Assembly (NCBI GenBank): GCA_947345935.1
Contig: CAMZZN010000004.1
Span: 1-64,000 of the forward strand
Length of the DNA stretch: 64,000 nucleotides
Origin: an uncultured Ruminococcus sp.
Lineage (GTDB): Bacteria > Bacillota > Clostridia > Oscillospirales > Ruminococcaceae
Direction: 5' to 3'
Of this stretch, positions 44,549 to 54,836 are shown one piece after another. The position numbers and the translations under genes were made by a program. The number at the start of each line of letters is the position of its first letter. Position 1 is the stretch's first letter. Below the pieces are notes generated by a model. That model had not been told where the DNA came from. It ran no database searches and saw only the letters and a list, made by a program, of their open reading frames with translations.

Positions 44549-45641
44549 TCTTTACCCTGCTTTCTATAAGAAAATCTTCTCCGAGCCGTGTTATCCCGCT
44601 GGTCTCTAGCATAAAAGCATTGTCCGGATAAGGCGTTCCTTCACCGCCTATGGGAGATTTAGCTTCCGCCCCACCAAAAAGTTTCGGTGAGATGTAAGAG
44701 AGTACGCTGCTGACGATACCTGCTTTAAGAGCCGACCAATTCATTTCAGCTCCGCCTTCAAGAAGAATGCTGTCGATCTTTTCACGTCCGAGAACCGTCA
44801 TAAGTTCACGGAGATCGACTCTGCCGTTTTCCTCTGATGTTTTTATAATGCGGCAGCCATATGATTCATATTCGTGTATGCGTGCGCTGTCGCTGGAAAT
44901 TGTTGCAATGATCGTCGGAATATCTCTGGCTGTTGTGACTATATTGCTGTGAAGCGGTGTTCTGAGAGCTGAATCGCATATTATCCGGATGGGATCTCTT
45001 CCGTTTTCAAGCCGGCAGTTTAACATAGGATCGTCGCTGAGAACAGTTCCGACGCCGACCATTATTCCGGAATGACGAAGCCGCTGAACATGAACGTCAT
45101 TGCGTGCCTCAGCGCCTGTGATCCACTTTGATTCGCCGGTATAACAAGCGATTTTTCCATCCAGCGTCATAGCGTATTTCATAGTCACATACGGGAGTCC
45201 TGTGGTGATATAATGGAAAAATATCCTGTTCAATGCGTCGCATTCTTCTCTGAGGATGCCTTCTGTTACTTCTATTCCATGTTCACGCAGAATCCGAACT
45301 CCATTTCCCGCAACAAGCGGATTTGGGTCAGGAGAGCCGATAAATACACGTTTTATTCCATGTTCAATGATTGCTTCTGTACATGGCGGCGTTTTCCCGT
45401 AGTGACAGCAAGGTTCAAGAGTTACATAAAGATCAGCTCCTGTGCAGTCTGTATTCTGTAAATCGCACTGTGCAAAGGCGTTGCGTTCAGCATGAAGTTC
45501 ACCGTATTTCATATGCCATCCAGAGCCGATTATCCTGCCGTCCTTCACGATAACAGCGCCTACCATGGGATTTGGCGAAACGAATCCCATTCCTTTTTTT
45601 GCAAGAGAAAGAGCAGTCCTCATAAAGCCGATATGTTCCAT
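44529..45641 (-). CDS. ribD: Bifunctional riboflavin deaminase/reductase
   Basis: 370 residues. N-terminal cytidine-deaminase-like domain with zinc site LHAERNAF and TLEPCCHYGKTPPCTEA, then a DHFR-like reductase domain (MKYAMTLDGKIA, SKWITGAEARNDVHVQRLR, LLEGGAEMNWSAL). ATG 45641 is preceded by GGAGGTA, itself right after the FMN-controlled terminator. Confidence 0.97.
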   Translation of the reverse strand: MEHIGFMRTALSLAKKGMGFVSPNPMVGAVIVKDGRIIGSGWHMKYGELHAERNAFAQCDLQNTDCTGADLYVTLEPCCHYGKTPPCTEAIIEHGIKRVFIGSPDPNPLVAGNGVRILREHGIEVTEGILREECDALNRIFFHYITTGLPYVTMKYAMTLDGKIACYTGESKWITGAEARNDVHVQRLRHSGIMVGVGTVLSDDPMLNCRLENGRDPIRIICDSALRTPLHSNIVTTARDIPTIIATISSDSARIHEYESYGCRIIKTSEENGRVDLRELMTVLGREKIDSILLEGGAEMNWSALKAGIVSSVLSYISPKLFGGAEAKSPIGGEGTPYPDNAFMLETSGITRLGEDFLIESRVKNVYGNS

Positions 45642-45654
45642 AGTACCTCCAAAC

Positions 45655-45680
45655 AAAAAGCCCCGGTTATTATCCGGGGC
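45655..45680 (-). terminator. FMN-controlled attenuator terminator
   Basis: Minus strand stem GCCCCGG/CCGGGGC followed by TTTTTGTTT, ending just before the ribD ribosome site. It is the expression platform of the adjacent riboswitch. Confidence 0.9.
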
Positions 45681-45713
45681 AGTAAATCCTGTATAGATAC
45701 AGTAACTATCTGT

Positions 45714-45855
45714 CTTCTTTCATCCGGACTTTGAGCCTGATAAACAGGCATAACCGTCGGCTCCGGAATTTCACCGGATCAACCTTTGCAAGGTTCGCAG
45801 GCTGCGGACGTTCCGTCCTCACTGCCGGTAGGGAATTTCACCCTGCCCTCGAAGA
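45714..45855 (-). promoter_or_regulatory. FMN riboswitch (RFN element)
   Basis: Reads on the minus strand with the RFN landmarks in order: CTTCGAGGGCAGGGTGAAAT, CCGGCAGTGAGGACGGAACG, GATCCGGTGAAATTCCGGAG, CCGACGGTTA, and AAAGTCCGGATGAAAGAAGA. FMN binding should promote the downstream terminator and shut off ribD-ribE-ribBA-ribH. Confidence 0.97.
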
Positions 45856-45862
45856 TAAATTT

Positions 45863-45891
45863 ATTATATCATGCCATAAGATATTTGTCAA
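45863..45891 (-). promoter_or_regulatory. Promoter of the riboflavin operon
   Basis: Minus strand TTGACA (45891-45886), 17-bp spacer, TATAAT (45868-45863), immediately upstream of the riboswitch. Confidence 0.9.
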
Positions 45892-45902
45892 TAGATTTTT
45901 TA

Positions 45903-45953
45903 AGAATTTGTTCTCATGGGATTTGTGTGCAATATCCTATGAGAATAAGTTCT
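45903..45953. repeat. Imperfect 19-bp inverted repeat
   Basis: Arms 45903-45921 and 45935-45953 match at 16 of 19 positions around a 13-base loop; the core is TTCTCATGGGA/TCCTATGAGAA. It lies between the divergent riboflavin and kinase promoters. Its core resembles the TGTTC..CATAGGA elements at 7147 and 35166. Confidence 0.5.
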
Positions 45954-46030
45954 AAGAAATAATGAATCTCTTGTTTTCCTTGCCGTTTAATTTTTCGTGC
46001 GAGCAGAAGGATATTACGAAATTGTTTTTG

Positions 46031-46059
46031 TTGACATAAAGATATTAATAGTGTATAAT
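46031..46059 (+). promoter_or_regulatory. Promoter of the PAS-kinase/ispDF unit
   Basis: TTGACA at 46031-46036, 17-bp spacer, TATAAT at 46054-46059, 32 bp before the ATG. Confidence 0.88.
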
Positions 46060-46091
46060 AAAACTGGTGAAAAAAATCAGGAGGAATTCAG

Positions 46092-47624
46092 ATGAGCATT
46101 GAAGCAGGAAACGGAATGTACATAATTGACAAAGGATTCAGGCTTCTCTATTTCAACAGCGCAGTACGGGCAGTTTATCCGGATGTTGAAAAGGGGGAAC
46201 TATGTTATAAATTCATGGGGGGCGGAAATGATATATGTCCTCACTGTCCGCTGCTGAGCAGCACGAAGCAGAGAACCTTCACCATCGGCGATCAGAAGCT
46301 GCTCATTCAGTCGTCGGAGGTAGATTTTCCGGAGACGGGCGAGGGATATGCGATGGCGTTTACTGCTGCTCCTGAAGGAAGAAGAACTGCTGAAAGTACT
46401 GTTTCAAAGCGTGACAGAGAACCTGTTGACAAACAGGTGGAAATACTTCAGCAGCAGCTGAAAGAAGCTCTTGAAAGAGCAGAGGATGCAGACAGGGCTA
46501 AATCTGCTTTTTTGTTCAATATGTCGCACGATATACGTACGCCTATGAATGCAATTCTCGGATTTGCAAAAATTGGTCAGAGGTTCGTTCATAATCCTAT
46601 AAAGACAAAAGGCTGCTTCAAGAAAATTGAAATCTCCGGTGAAAACCTGATGCGTATGCTGGGAGATATTCTTGAGATGGCAAGGATCGAAAAAGGCGAT
46701 ATTACCATTGAACCGAAAAAATGCAACCTTACCGAATATTTTTCAGCGCTCGGCGATATGGTGAGAGAGGATATGGAGCATAATCAACTGACCTTTATTT
46801 CTGATATAAAAGGCATACGTGACGCTGATGTCTACTGTGATACCGTCCATATGAATCAGGTTTTTCTGAATCTGCTTACCAATGCTATGAAATTCAATAA
46901 GCCCGGCGGTCATGTCTGGCTTACTGTCAGGCAGAAAAGGGGCAAGGATACAAACAGCGTTTATCTATATATTTCGGTAAAAGACGACGGCATCGGCATG
47001 AGCGACGGTTTTCTCGGAAGCGTTTTCGGAAAATTTGAAAAAGAGCGAAGTTCCACGGAAAGCCGGCGTCAGGGAACAGGTCTTGGTCTTGCAATTACAA
47101 AGCAGCTCGTTGAGGCAATGAAAGGAAAGATCAACTTTTCAAGTCAGACTGGGAAAGGAACTGAATTCCTTCTGGGATTCAAGTTCCCAAAGGCAGAAAA
47201 ATCAGATGATGCGCCGAAGTCGGTCAGGAGCGTAAAGGCGGATTTCACCGGAAGAAGAGTTCTTCTTGTTGAGGATAACGACATGAACCGTGAAATAGCC
47301 GTTGAGCTTATCGGAATGACCGGTATTACAGTTGAAACAGCCGTGAACGGTCTGGAAGCCGTCGAAAAAATAATTACAAGTCCCGACGGATATTATGACA
47401 TGGTTTTTCTTGATATCCAGATGCCTATAATGGACGGATACGAGGCGGCGAGACAGATACGCCGCCTTTCACGTGACGATGTAAAGAGTCTGCCTATTGT
47501 AGCTATGACAGCCAATGCTTTTTCGGAGGACGTTGAAATGGCAAAGGAAGCAGGAATGAACCAGCATATCTCCAAGCCTGTCGATATGGAACGCATTATG
47601 ACAGTTCTGAAATATTATCTGTAA
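46092..47624 (+). CDS. Soluble PAS hybrid histidine kinase with receiver domain
   Basis: 510 residues with no membrane segment. PAS-like sensor (~1-110) containing a Cys cluster (GELCYKF and DICPHCPLL); coiled linker; HisKA with phospho-acceptor His in FNMSHDIRTPMNAIL; HATPase with N-box NLLTNAMKFNKPGG, G1 VKDDGIGMS and G2 GTGLGLAI; receiver domain (~390-510) with LLVEDNDMNRE and phospho-acceptor Asp in VFLDIQMPIMDGYEAA. The Cys cluster may bind metal or respond to redox state. No DNA-binding output is attached, and no phosphotransfer partner is adjacent. Strong promoter and GGAGGAATT site. Confidence 0.92.
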   Translation: MSIEAGNGMYIIDKGFRLLYFNSAVRAVYPDVEKGELCYKFMGGGNDICPHCPLLSSTKQRTFTIGDQKLLIQSSEVDFPETGEGYAMAFTAAPEGRRTAESTVSKRDREPVDKQVEILQQQLKEALERAEDADRAKSAFLFNMSHDIRTPMNAILGFAKIGQRFVHNPIKTKGCFKKIEISGENLMRMLGDILEMARIEKGDITIEPKKCNLTEYFSALGDMVREDMEHNQLTFISDIKGIRDADVYCDTVHMNQVFLNLLTNAMKFNKPGGHVWLTVRQKRGKDTNSVYLYISVKDDGIGMSDGFLGSVFGKFEKERSSTESRRQGTGLGLAITKQLVEAMKGKINFSSQTGKGTEFLLGFKFPKAEKSDDAPKSVRSVKADFTGRRVLLVEDNDMNREIAVELIGMTGITVETAVNGLEAVEKIITSPDGYYDMVFLDIQMPIMDGYEAARQIRRLSRDDVKSLPIVAMTANAFSEDVEMAKEAGMNQHISKPVDMERIMTVLKYYL

Positions 47625-47641
47625 ACGAAAGGAAAATTAAC

Positions 47642-48340
47642 ATGGATACGTCAGCCATTATAGTTTGCGCCGGAAATTCATCCAGAATGGGAGGCGTCAA
47701 TAAAATACTTCTTCCGCTTGGAGAACATCTTGTAATAGGGGTAACTATGCAGGCGTTTCAGCAGTGTGAGAGCATAAAGGAAATAATAATAGTTGCCAGG
47801 GAGTCAGATATTCCGGCAATCAGAGCTGAAGCAGAGGCGGCTGGAATCACAAAGCTTACAGCTTTCGCTGTGGGCGGGGACACACGTCAGAAAAGCGTTA
47901 TAAATGGTGTGAGGTGCGCTTCTGCCGATACGGAATTGATAGCGATTCATGACGGCGCACGTCCCCTTGTGCGTCCGGAACACATTGAAAAAGCTGTAAG
48001 GGATGCCGGAGTTTTCGGCGGAGCTGCCCTGGGCGTTCCTGTCAAGGACACGATAAAAATGGTCGAAGACGGACTTATTACCGATACGCCGCCGAGAAAA
48101 CTGCTTTATATCACGCAGACGCCGCAGGTTTTTAAGCGCCGGCTTTACTTTGAAGGAATTGACTTTGCTCTTGAGCATTCTCTTGATTTTACCGACGACT
48201 GCCAGCTTGTGGAAGCTATCGGCGGCAAGATCGCCATGACGACGGGAGATTATACGAATATCAAAATCACTACGCCGGAGGATATACGTCTTGCGGAGAC
48301 GCTGATTAAAATGAGAGGAGAAACAGTATGTTCAGAATAG
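47642..48340 (+). CDS. ispD: 2-C-methyl-D-erythritol 4-phosphate cytidylyltransferase
   Basis: 232 residues. MEP-pathway enzyme making CDP-methylerythritol. Seen: nucleotide loop [62 protein letters not shown] and the final [11 protein letters not shown]. It overlaps ispF by 13 bases. Confidence 0.97.
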   Translation: MDTSAIIVCAGNSSRMGGVNKILLPLGEHLVIGVTMQAFQQCESIKEIIIVARESDIPAIRAEAEAAGITKLTAFAVGGDTRQKSVINGVRCASADTELIAIHDGARPLVRPEHIEKAVRDAGVFGGAALGVPVKDTIKMVEDGLITDTPPRKLLYITQTPQVFKRRLYFEGIDFALEHSLDFTDDCQLVEAIGGKIAMTTGDYTNIKITTPEDIRLAETLIKMRGETVCSE

Positions 48341-48813
48341 GTCATGGCTACGACGTTCACCGCCTTACAGAGGGAAGAAAGCTGATTCTTGGCGGCGTGG
48401 AGATTCCACATACAACAGGACTTCTTGGTCACTCTGATGCCGATGTTCTTCTCCACGCTGTTATGGACGCCATGCTGGGCGCTCTTGCACTGGGCGATAT
48501 AGGTCATCTTTTTCCAGATAATGACGACAGCTTTAAAGATGCCGACAGTACCGGACTCCTGAAAAGGGTTTGTGCAGTTTGCCGGGAAAAAGGCTATGTT
48601 ATCGGTAATATTGACTCAACGATCATTGCTCAGGCGCCAAAGCTTGCACCGTATATCGTACGAATGCGTGAAAAGATCGCAGACGTATGCGGGTGCGACG
48701 CTTCTCAGATAAGCGTTAAAGCAACAACCGAAGAAAAACTTGGATTTACCGGCGAAAAGCTCGGCATTTCAGCTCACGCTGTAGTATTAATGATAAAAGA
48801 AAATCAAAATTAA
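48328..48813 (+). CDS. ispF: 2-C-methyl-D-erythritol 2,4-cyclodiphosphate synthase
   Basis: 161 residues. Next-but-one MEP step. Seen: GHGYDVHRL (metal Asp, His), [28 protein letters not shown], and [11 protein letters not shown]. Translation is coupled to ispD. ispE, which acts between the two, is not in the window. Confidence 0.97.
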   Translation: MFRIGHGYDVHRLTEGRKLILGGVEIPHTTGLLGHSDADVLLHAVMDAMLGALALGDIGHLFPDNDDSFKDADSTGLLKRVCAVCREKGYVIGNIDSTIIAQAPKLAPYIVRMREKIADVCGCDASQISVKATTEEKLGFTGEKLGISAHAVVLMIKENQN

Positions 48814-48835
48814 AAATAAAAATTTATTTTTTCTA

Positions 48836-48864
48836 TTGACATACCGCTCGTTTGGTGATATAAT
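48836..48864 (+). promoter_or_regulatory. Promoter of the trp operon
   Basis: TTGACA at 48836-48841, 17-bp spacer, TATAAT at 48859-48864, just upstream of the T-box leader. Confidence 0.9.
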
Positions 48865-48870
48865 AATCAT

Positions 48871-49155
48871 AGAAACCGATGATGCGGGGATAAAGCTGGA
48901 TATGCTTGCTCAGAGAGTCCGGGGTGCTGTGATCCGGGCGAAAAACAGTTCAGCAAATGGGCCGCTGAGGGTGCAGTGAAAAGGAATTGTATTATGTATT
49001 TGTACGATTTCGCAGTATTCTGCAACGTTTGATGTGCGTTAAATATCGGGGATATGATTGTATCCTGCAAGTGTACAGCGTTTTGCTGTAAATCAAGGTG
49101 GTACCGCGGATTATGTTTATTCGTCCTTGACAGATTTTTCTGTCAGGGACTTTTT
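48871..49155 (+). promoter_or_regulatory. T-box leader, probably tRNA-Trp specific
   Basis: AGAGAG-type stem I landmark at 48911-48918 (CAGAGAGTCCGG), candidate specifier TGG at 48958-48960 (Trp), the T-box sequence AAGGTGGTACCGCGGA at 49095-49110, and terminator stem GTCCTTGACAGA/TCTGTCAGGGAC (49123-49134 with 49139-49150) plus TTTTTATTTTT. Uncharged tRNA-Trp should stabilise the antiterminator and turn on trpEGDCFBA. T-box identity is sure; specifier position is inferred. Confidence 0.93.
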
Positions 49156-49181
49156 ATTTTTCTGTTTCATGGAGGTGCGTT

Positions 49182-50648
49182 ATGAAATTTTTACCTGATT
49201 TTAAAGAGGTCAATGAAATTGTGAAAAAGGGATGCTATGACATTCTTCCAGTGAGCTGCGAAATACTCAGCGACATATGCACGCCGATCGAGGCAATGAC
49301 GATCCTTAAAAATATTTCCAGTCACTGCTATATGCTTGAGTCGGTAGCGGGGCATGAAAAGTGGGGAAGGTACACATTTCTTGGCTTTGACCCGAAAACG
49401 CAGATCACAGCTGTTGGTAATGAGATAACTGTCGGCGATGTAAAAATGAAAACCGAAAATCCAAGTATTCAGATACGGGAGATCCTTTCCAGGTACAGAA
49501 GTCCGAAGTTTTCTTATCTGCCATCGTTTACGGGCGGTTTTGTGGGATATTTTTCATATGATTTTCTTTCATATACTGAACCTACGCTCCGGAGCAGCGT
49601 AGAAGATACTGAAGATTTCAAGGATGTTGACCTGATGCTTTTTGATAAGGTCATAGCTTTCGATAATTTTCGTCAGAAGATAATTCTCATCGCCAATATG
49701 AGTCTTGATGACCCGGAAACAGGCTATAACAAAGCCAAATTTGAGCTTGAACAGCTTGCGCAGCTTCTTAGGAACGGCGTGCGAAGAAAAGAACCTGCCG
49801 GACGTCTTACAACCGAAGTAACGCCGCTTTTTAACAAGGAGCAGTACTGTTCTATGGTGGAAAGGGCAAAGAACTATATCAGAGAGGGCGATATTTTTCA
49901 GATCGTACTTTCAAACCGCCTGAGTGCAGGATTTGAGGGAAGTCTCTTTAATACGTACCGTATTCTCAGAACGACCAATCCTTCGCCGTATATGTTCTAT
50001 TTTTCGGGAACTGACGTGGAGATCGCTGGTGCTTCTCCCGAAACCCTCGTTAAGCTTGAAGACGGTGTTCTTCATACGTTTCCGCTTGCAGGAACACGTC
50101 CCAGAGGCAAGACCGAAAAAGAGGATAAGGAGCTTGAAAGAGGGCTTCTTTCCGACGAAAAAGAGCTTGCAGAGCATAATATGCTGGTTGACCTTGGCAG
50201 AAACGATCTCGGAAAGATAAGCAGATTCGGAAGCGTTAAGGTAGAAAAGCTTCACAGCATCGAGCGGTATTCTCACGTAATGCATATCGGATCTACCGTA
50301 CGAGGCGAGATACGAGACGAATTTGACGCCCTTGACGCTGTTAGTGCAGTTCTTCCGGCAGGAACGCTTTCAGGCGCTCCAAAGATCAGAGCCTGTCAGC
50401 TTATAGCGGAGCTTGAAAACAACAAGCGTGGAATTTACGGCGGAGCTATCGGCTACATTGATTTTACAGGCAATCTTGATACTTGTATCGCTATACGTAT
50501 TGCCTATAAGAAAAATGGCAGGGTCTTTGTCAGAAGCGGAGCAGGAATTGTTGCAGATTCTGTTGCAGAAAAAGAATTCCAGGAATGCATAAACAAGGCG
50601 GCAGCCGTTGTTGATGCTCTTAAATCAGCAGAGGAGGCGGACGTATGA
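49182..50648 (+). CDS. trpE: Anthranilate synthase component I
   Basis: 488 residues. Makes anthranilate from chorismate with the TrpG amidotransferase. Feedback-site motif YMLESVAG near residue 50, then chorismate-binding signatures [60 protein letters not shown] and [19 protein letters not shown]. First gene of a complete trp operon. The trpG start overlaps its stop (ATGA). Confidence 0.98.
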   Translation: MKFLPDFKEVNEIVKKGCYDILPVSCEILSDICTPIEAMTILKNISSHCYMLESVAGHEKWGRYTFLGFDPKTQITAVGNEITVGDVKMKTENPSIQIREILSRYRSPKFSYLPSFTGGFVGYFSYDFLSYTEPTLRSSVEDTEDFKDVDLMLFDKVIAFDNFRQKIILIANMSLDDPETGYNKAKFELEQLAQLLRNGVRRKEPAGRLTTEVTPLFNKEQYCSMVERAKNYIREGDIFQIVLSNRLSAGFEGSLFNTYRILRTTNPSPYMFYFSGTDVEIAGASPETLVKLEDGVLHTFPLAGTRPRGKTEKEDKELERGLLSDEKELAEHNMLVDLGRNDLGKISRFGSVKVEKLHSIERYSHVMHIGSTVRGEIRDEFDALDAVSAVLPAGTLSGAPKIRACQLIAELENNKRGIYGGAIGYIDFTGNLDTCIAIRIAYKKNGRVFVRSGAGIVADSVAEKEFQECINKAAAVVDALKSAEEADV

Positions 50649-51211
50649 TACTTCTGATAGATAACTATGACAGTTTTTCATATAATCTTTTTCAGCTTGT
50701 TGGGGAGATCTGTCCTGATATAAAGGTCATCCGCAACGATGAAATGACAGTAAGTGAAATAGAGGAACTTGCACCCGATAAGATCATAATTTCACCCGGA
50801 CCAGGACGTCCGGAGGATGCCGGAATTATCGTCGAAGCGGCAGGCACTGTATGCCGGAAGATACCGACGCTTGGTGTATGTCTTGGTCATCAGGCGATCT
50901 GTACTGCTTACGGTGCAACTGTGACATATGCACGAAAACTTATGCACGGAAAGCAGTCAATTATAAATTTCAGCTCGGATTGTCCGCTTTTTGTGGGAAT
51001 TCAGAAGAACGCTCCGGTGGCAAGATATCACTCCCTTGCGGCTGATCCTGATACCATACCCGACTGTCTTAAAATAACCGCATCGGCGGACGACGGCGAA
51101 ATAATGGCGGTTCAGCACAGAGAGTTTCCGATATACGGCGTTCAGTTTCATCCGGAATCCATTATGACGCCGGACGGAAAAACGATGCTCAGTAATTTTA
51201 TTTCACTTTGA
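50645..51211 (+). CDS. trpG: Anthranilate synthase component II (glutamine amidotransferase)
   Basis: 188 residues, stand-alone class I amidotransferase. [26 protein letters not shown], nucleophile Cys in LGVCLGHQAI, and the His-Glu pair in VQFHPESIMTP. Could also serve PabB, but its position couples it to trpE. Confidence 0.97.
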   Translation: MILLIDNYDSFSYNLFQLVGEICPDIKVIRNDEMTVSEIEELAPDKIIISPGPGRPEDAGIIVEAAGTVCRKIPTLGVCLGHQAICTAYGATVTYARKLMHGKQSIINFSSDCPLFVGIQKNAPVARYHSLAADPDTIPDCLKITASADDGEIMAVQHREFPIYGVQFHPESIMTPDGKTMLSNFISL

Positions 51212-51229
51212 TACAGGAGGTTTTGATTT

Positions 51230-52249
51230 ATGATTAAGGAAGCGATAGTCAAAATAGTTGACAAGCAGGATCTGACATATGACGAGGCATATCAGGTAAT
51301 TTTCGAAATAATGTCCGGAGAGACTACTGCAACACAAAATGCTGCATTTCTTGCTGCTTTGTCCACAAAGAGTGCAAAATCCGAAACCATTGACGAGATA
51401 ACCGGATGCGCCGCCGCTATGAGAGATCATGCTACAAAGTTTGAAAACGATCTTGATCTTCTTGAGATCGTCGGAACAGGAGGCGATAACGCTCATAGTT
51501 TTAACATTTCTACTACTTCTGCGTTTGTTATCGCATCATCGGGGATTCTCGTTGCAAAGCATGGAAATCGTGCGGCATCGTCAGACTGCGGAACGGCAGA
51601 CTGTCTGGAGGCGCTGGGCGGAAATATAAATCTTGAACCTGAAAAATGTCATGAGCTTCTTGAAAAAGCAGGATTTTGCTTTTTCTTTGCCCAAAAATAT
51701 CATACGTCAATGAAATATGTGGGAGCTATTCGCAGGGAACTCGGCATCAGAACGGTTTTTAACATACTTGGTCCTCTCACCAATCCCGCAAGCCCGAAAT
51801 ATCATCTTCTCGGAGTTTATGACGGATCACTGGCAGAACCGGTCGCCGAGGTTCTCATGAAGCTTGGCTCTGAAAGGGGAATGGTAGTTTACGGCACTGA
51901 AAAGCTTGATGAAATTTCTCTTTGTGCGCCTACAGCGGTTTGCGAGTATAAGGACGGCTGGATGAAGAATTATGTTATCACTCCTGAGCAGTTCGGTTTC
52001 GAGCGCTGTACAAAGGATGATCTTCTCGGAGGCACGCCCGCTGAAAATGCTTCTATTACACGTGGAATTCTCAGCGGAGAAATAAGAGATCACAAGCGTA
52101 ATGCCGTGCTTTTCAATGCCGGAGCCGCAATTTATATTGGTGGAAAGGCAGATTCAATAGAAGAGGGAATTGTTCTTGCAGGAAATCTTATTGACAGCGG
52201 AAAAGCGCTCAAAGCTCTTGACGCTTTCATTGACGTTTCAAATAGCTGA
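51230..52249 (+). CDS. trpD: Anthranilate phosphoribosyltransferase
   Basis: 339 residues. Adds phosphoribose to anthranilate. [18 protein letters not shown] (PRPP loop), [43 protein letters not shown], and GLDE-type [16 protein letters not shown] lies upstream of the ATG. Not fused to TrpG. Confidence 0.98.
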   Translation: MIKEAIVKIVDKQDLTYDEAYQVIFEIMSGETTATQNAAFLAALSTKSAKSETIDEITGCAAAMRDHATKFENDLDLLEIVGTGGDNAHSFNISTTSAFVIASSGILVAKHGNRAASSDCGTADCLEALGGNINLEPEKCHELLEKAGFCFFFAQKYHTSMKYVGAIRRELGIRTVFNILGPLTNPASPKYHLLGVYDGSLAEPVAEVLMKLGSERGMVVYGTEKLDEISLCAPTAVCEYKDGWMKNYVITPEQFGFERCTKDDLLGGTPAENASITRGILSGEIRDHKRNAVLFNAGAAIYIGGKADSIEEGIVLAGNLIDSGKALKALDAFIDVSNS

Positions 52250-52258
52250 GGTGGCATT

Positions 52259-53044
52259 ATGAATATTCTTGACGAACTTGCGGCATCCGCTCGTGAACGT
52301 GTAGAAACGGCAAAATCGGTACTATCATACAGTGAAATCAGAAGACGTGCGGAGGAGCTTCAAAAGGGAACTTTTGAATTTGAAAAAGCAATAGGAGGCG
52401 ATGAAATATCGTTTATCTGCGAGTGTAAGAAAGCTTCTCCCTCAAAGGGAATAATTGCAGAGGATTTCCCGTATTTTCAGATAGCCAAAGAATATGAAAG
52501 AGCCGGAGCTGCCTGTATATCGGTGCTCACGGAGCCGACGAGATTTCTCGGCAGCGATAAATATCTTAAAGAAATAGTTGATACAGTTTCAATTCCATGC
52601 ATCCGGAAAGATTTTACCGTAGACGAGTACATGATCTACGAGGCAAAAATTTTAGGCGCAAAGGCGGTACTGCTGATATGCTCGATCCTGTCGGAAAAAC
52701 AGATCTCGGACTATATTGCCGTATGCGATTCCCTTGGCATTTCTGCTCTTGTCGAAGCTCACGACGAAGAGGAAGTGGAAATGGCGATAAGAGCCGGAGC
52801 ACGCATCATAGGCGTAAATAACCGTAATCTGAAAGATTTCTCCGTCGATACAGGCAACAGCCGCCGTATGAGAGAGCTTATACCACGAAACATCCTGTTT
52901 GTATCGGAAAGCGGCGTAAAGGACGCCGCTGATATACAGCTTCTCCGTGAATCCGGAGCTGATGCGGTGCTTATCGGCGAAACGCTTATGCGTGCGGCTG
53001 ATAAATCTGCAAAGCTTGCCGAGTTGAGAGGGGATAATAAGTGA
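52259..53044 (+). CDS. trpC: Indole-3-glycerol phosphate synthase
   Basis: 261 residues, TIM barrel. FICECKKASPSKGII (catalytic Lys), YERAGAACISVLTEP, IRKDFTVDEYMIYEAK, ALVEAHDEEEV, IGVNNRNLKDF, FVSESGVKDAAD, LIGETLMRA. The TrpF start overlaps its stop (GTGA). Confidence 0.98.
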   Translation: MNILDELAASARERVETAKSVLSYSEIRRRAEELQKGTFEFEKAIGGDEISFICECKKASPSKGIIAEDFPYFQIAKEYERAGAACISVLTEPTRFLGSDKYLKEIVDTVSIPCIRKDFTVDEYMIYEAKILGAKAVLLICSILSEKQISDYIAVCDSLGISALVEAHDEEEVEMAIRAGARIIGVNNRNLKDFSVDTGNSRRMRELIPRNILFVSESGVKDAADIQLLRESGADAVLIGETLMRAADKSAKLAELRGDNK

Positions 53045-53634
53045 AGACCAAGGTAAAAATGTGCGGGCTTCGCCGGGAAATCGACATTGAGTATGTAAAC
53101 AGGCTTCTCCCTGATTACATTGGTTACGTGTTTGCGAAGAAAAGCAGGCGGTTTATTTCACCTGAACAGACTGCAAAACTTACGCAGCTCCTTGACAAGA
53201 GGATAATTCCTGTCGGAGTATTTGTTGACGAACCGATAAACAATGTTATCGGACTTGTAAAAAACGGCACGATAAAGATTGCACAACTCCACGGAAATGA
53301 AAATGAGGAGTATATCAAAGCCCTCCGGAAAGAGAATATAGTCGTTATAAAGGCTATTATAGTTGAAAGCGAAGATGACTGCAAACGTGCCGAAAATTCG
53401 ACGGCAGATCATATTCTGCTTGATTCCGGAATGGGCAGCGGAAAGCCGTTCGACCACAAATTATTGAAAAATATTAAGCGTCCATATTTTCTTGCCGGTG
53501 GTCTTGACCGGGAGAGCGCAGGCAATGCCGTCAGACTGCTTGCGCCGTATGCCATTGATGTCAGCTCAGGTATTGAAACTGACGGTTACAAAGACTTTAA
53601 AAAAATGAAAGAATTTATGGATTCAATTTATTGA
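53041..53634 (+). CDS. trpF: Phosphoribosylanthranilate isomerase
   Basis: 197 residues, small TIM barrel, GTG start. [11 protein letters not shown] (catalytic Cys), [65 protein letters not shown]. Separate from TrpC, unlike in enterics. Confidence 0.97.
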   Translation: MKTKVKMCGLRREIDIEYVNRLLPDYIGYVFAKKSRRFISPEQTAKLTQLLDKRIIPVGVFVDEPINNVIGLVKNGTIKIAQLHGNENEEYIKALRKENIVVIKAIIVESEDDCKRAENSTADHILLDSGMGSGKPFDHKLLKNIKRPYFLAGGLDRESAGNAVRLLAPYAIDVSSGIETDGYKDFKKMKEFMDSIY

Positions 53635-53648
53635 AAGGACGGATAGAC

Positions 53649-54836
53649 ATGGAATCTAAAGGAAGATTCGGCATTCACGGAGGACAGTACATTCCCGAAA
53701 CGCTGATGAATGCTATTAACGAACTGGAAGAGGCTTACGATCACTATAAAAACGATCCGGAATTTAATCGGGAGCTTACACAGCTTTTGAACGAGTATGC
53801 CGGAAGACCTTCGCTGCTGTATTTTGCCGAGAAAATGACAAAGGATCTTGGCGGTGCAAAAATTTATCTGAAGCGTGAAGATCTCAATCATACCGGTTCG
53901 CATAAGATAAACAACGTTCTGGGTCAGGCGCTTCTGGCTAAGAAAATGGGCAAAACACGTCTCATTGCTGAAACAGGCGCCGGACAGCATGGTGTGGCAA
54001 CGGCAACGGCTGCCGCTTTGCTGGATATGGAATGCGTTGTTTTTATGGGCAGGGAAGATACGATTCGCCAAGCGCTGAATGTTTACAGAATGCGGCTTTT
54101 AGGCGCTGATGTCATTCCGGTCGTCACCGGAACGGCAACCCTCAAGGACGCTGTTTCTGAAGCCATGAGGGAATGGTCATCAAGGATAGACAACACTCAT
54201 TATTGTCTCGGTTCGGTTATGGGTCCCCATCCATTCCCGACTATCGTGCGTGACTTTCAGGCTGTTATTTCCAGAGAATCAAGGGCTCAGATCCTTGAAA
54301 AGGAGGGACGTCTTCCGGATGCGGTTATTGCCTGCGTGGGAGGCGGATCAAATGCGATAGGCAGTTTCTATCACTATATTCAGGATGAAAGCGTTAAGCT
54401 TATCGGATGCGAGGCGGCAGGCAGGGGAATCGATACCTTTGAGACGGCTGCAACGGTAAATACCGGAAGAATCGGTATTTTTCACGGTATGAAGTCGTAT
54501 TTCTGCCAGGATGAATATGGTCAGATCGCTCCCGTGTATTCGATTTCAGCGGGTCTTGACTACCCCGGCGTAGGTCCTGAGCACGCAAATCTTCATGATA
54601 TGGGACGTGCAGAATATGTTCCGGTCACCGACGAAGAAGCTGTAAATGCTTTTGAATATTTGTCAAGGGTCGAGGGAATAATCCCGGCTATTGAGTCGGC
54701 TCATGCCGTTGCATATGCAATGAAGCTTGCTCCGACAATGGATAAGGATAAAATTATAATCATCACTATCTCGGGCAGGGGCGACAAGGACTGTGCTGCA
54801 ATTGCCAGATACAGAGGAGAAGATATATATGAGTAA
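53649..54836 (+). CDS. trpB: Tryptophan synthase beta chain
   Basis: 395 residues, PLP enzyme joining indole and serine. [20 protein letters not shown] Lys in [20 protein letters not shown] (with HKINN), [26 protein letters not shown]-type phosphate loop (here [16 protein letters not shown]), [24 protein letters not shown]. The ATG at 53649 follows AAAGGAC; a TTG six codons earlier is not favoured. Confidence 0.98.
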   Translation: MESKGRFGIHGGQYIPETLMNAINELEEAYDHYKNDPEFNRELTQLLNEYAGRPSLLYFAEKMTKDLGGAKIYLKREDLNHTGSHKINNVLGQALLAKKMGKTRLIAETGAGQHGVATATAAALLDMECVVFMGREDTIRQALNVYRMRLLGADVIPVVTGTATLKDAVSEAMREWSSRIDNTHYCLGSVMGPHPFPTIVRDFQAVISRESRAQILEKEGRLPDAVIACVGGGSNAIGSFYHYIQDESVKLIGCEAAGRGIDTFETAATVNTGRIGIFHGMKSYFCQDEYGQIAPVYSISAGLDYPGVGPEHANLHDMGRAEYVPVTDEEAVNAFEYLSRVEGIIPAIESAHAVAYAMKLAPTMDKDKIIIITISGRGDKDCAAIARYRGEDIYE

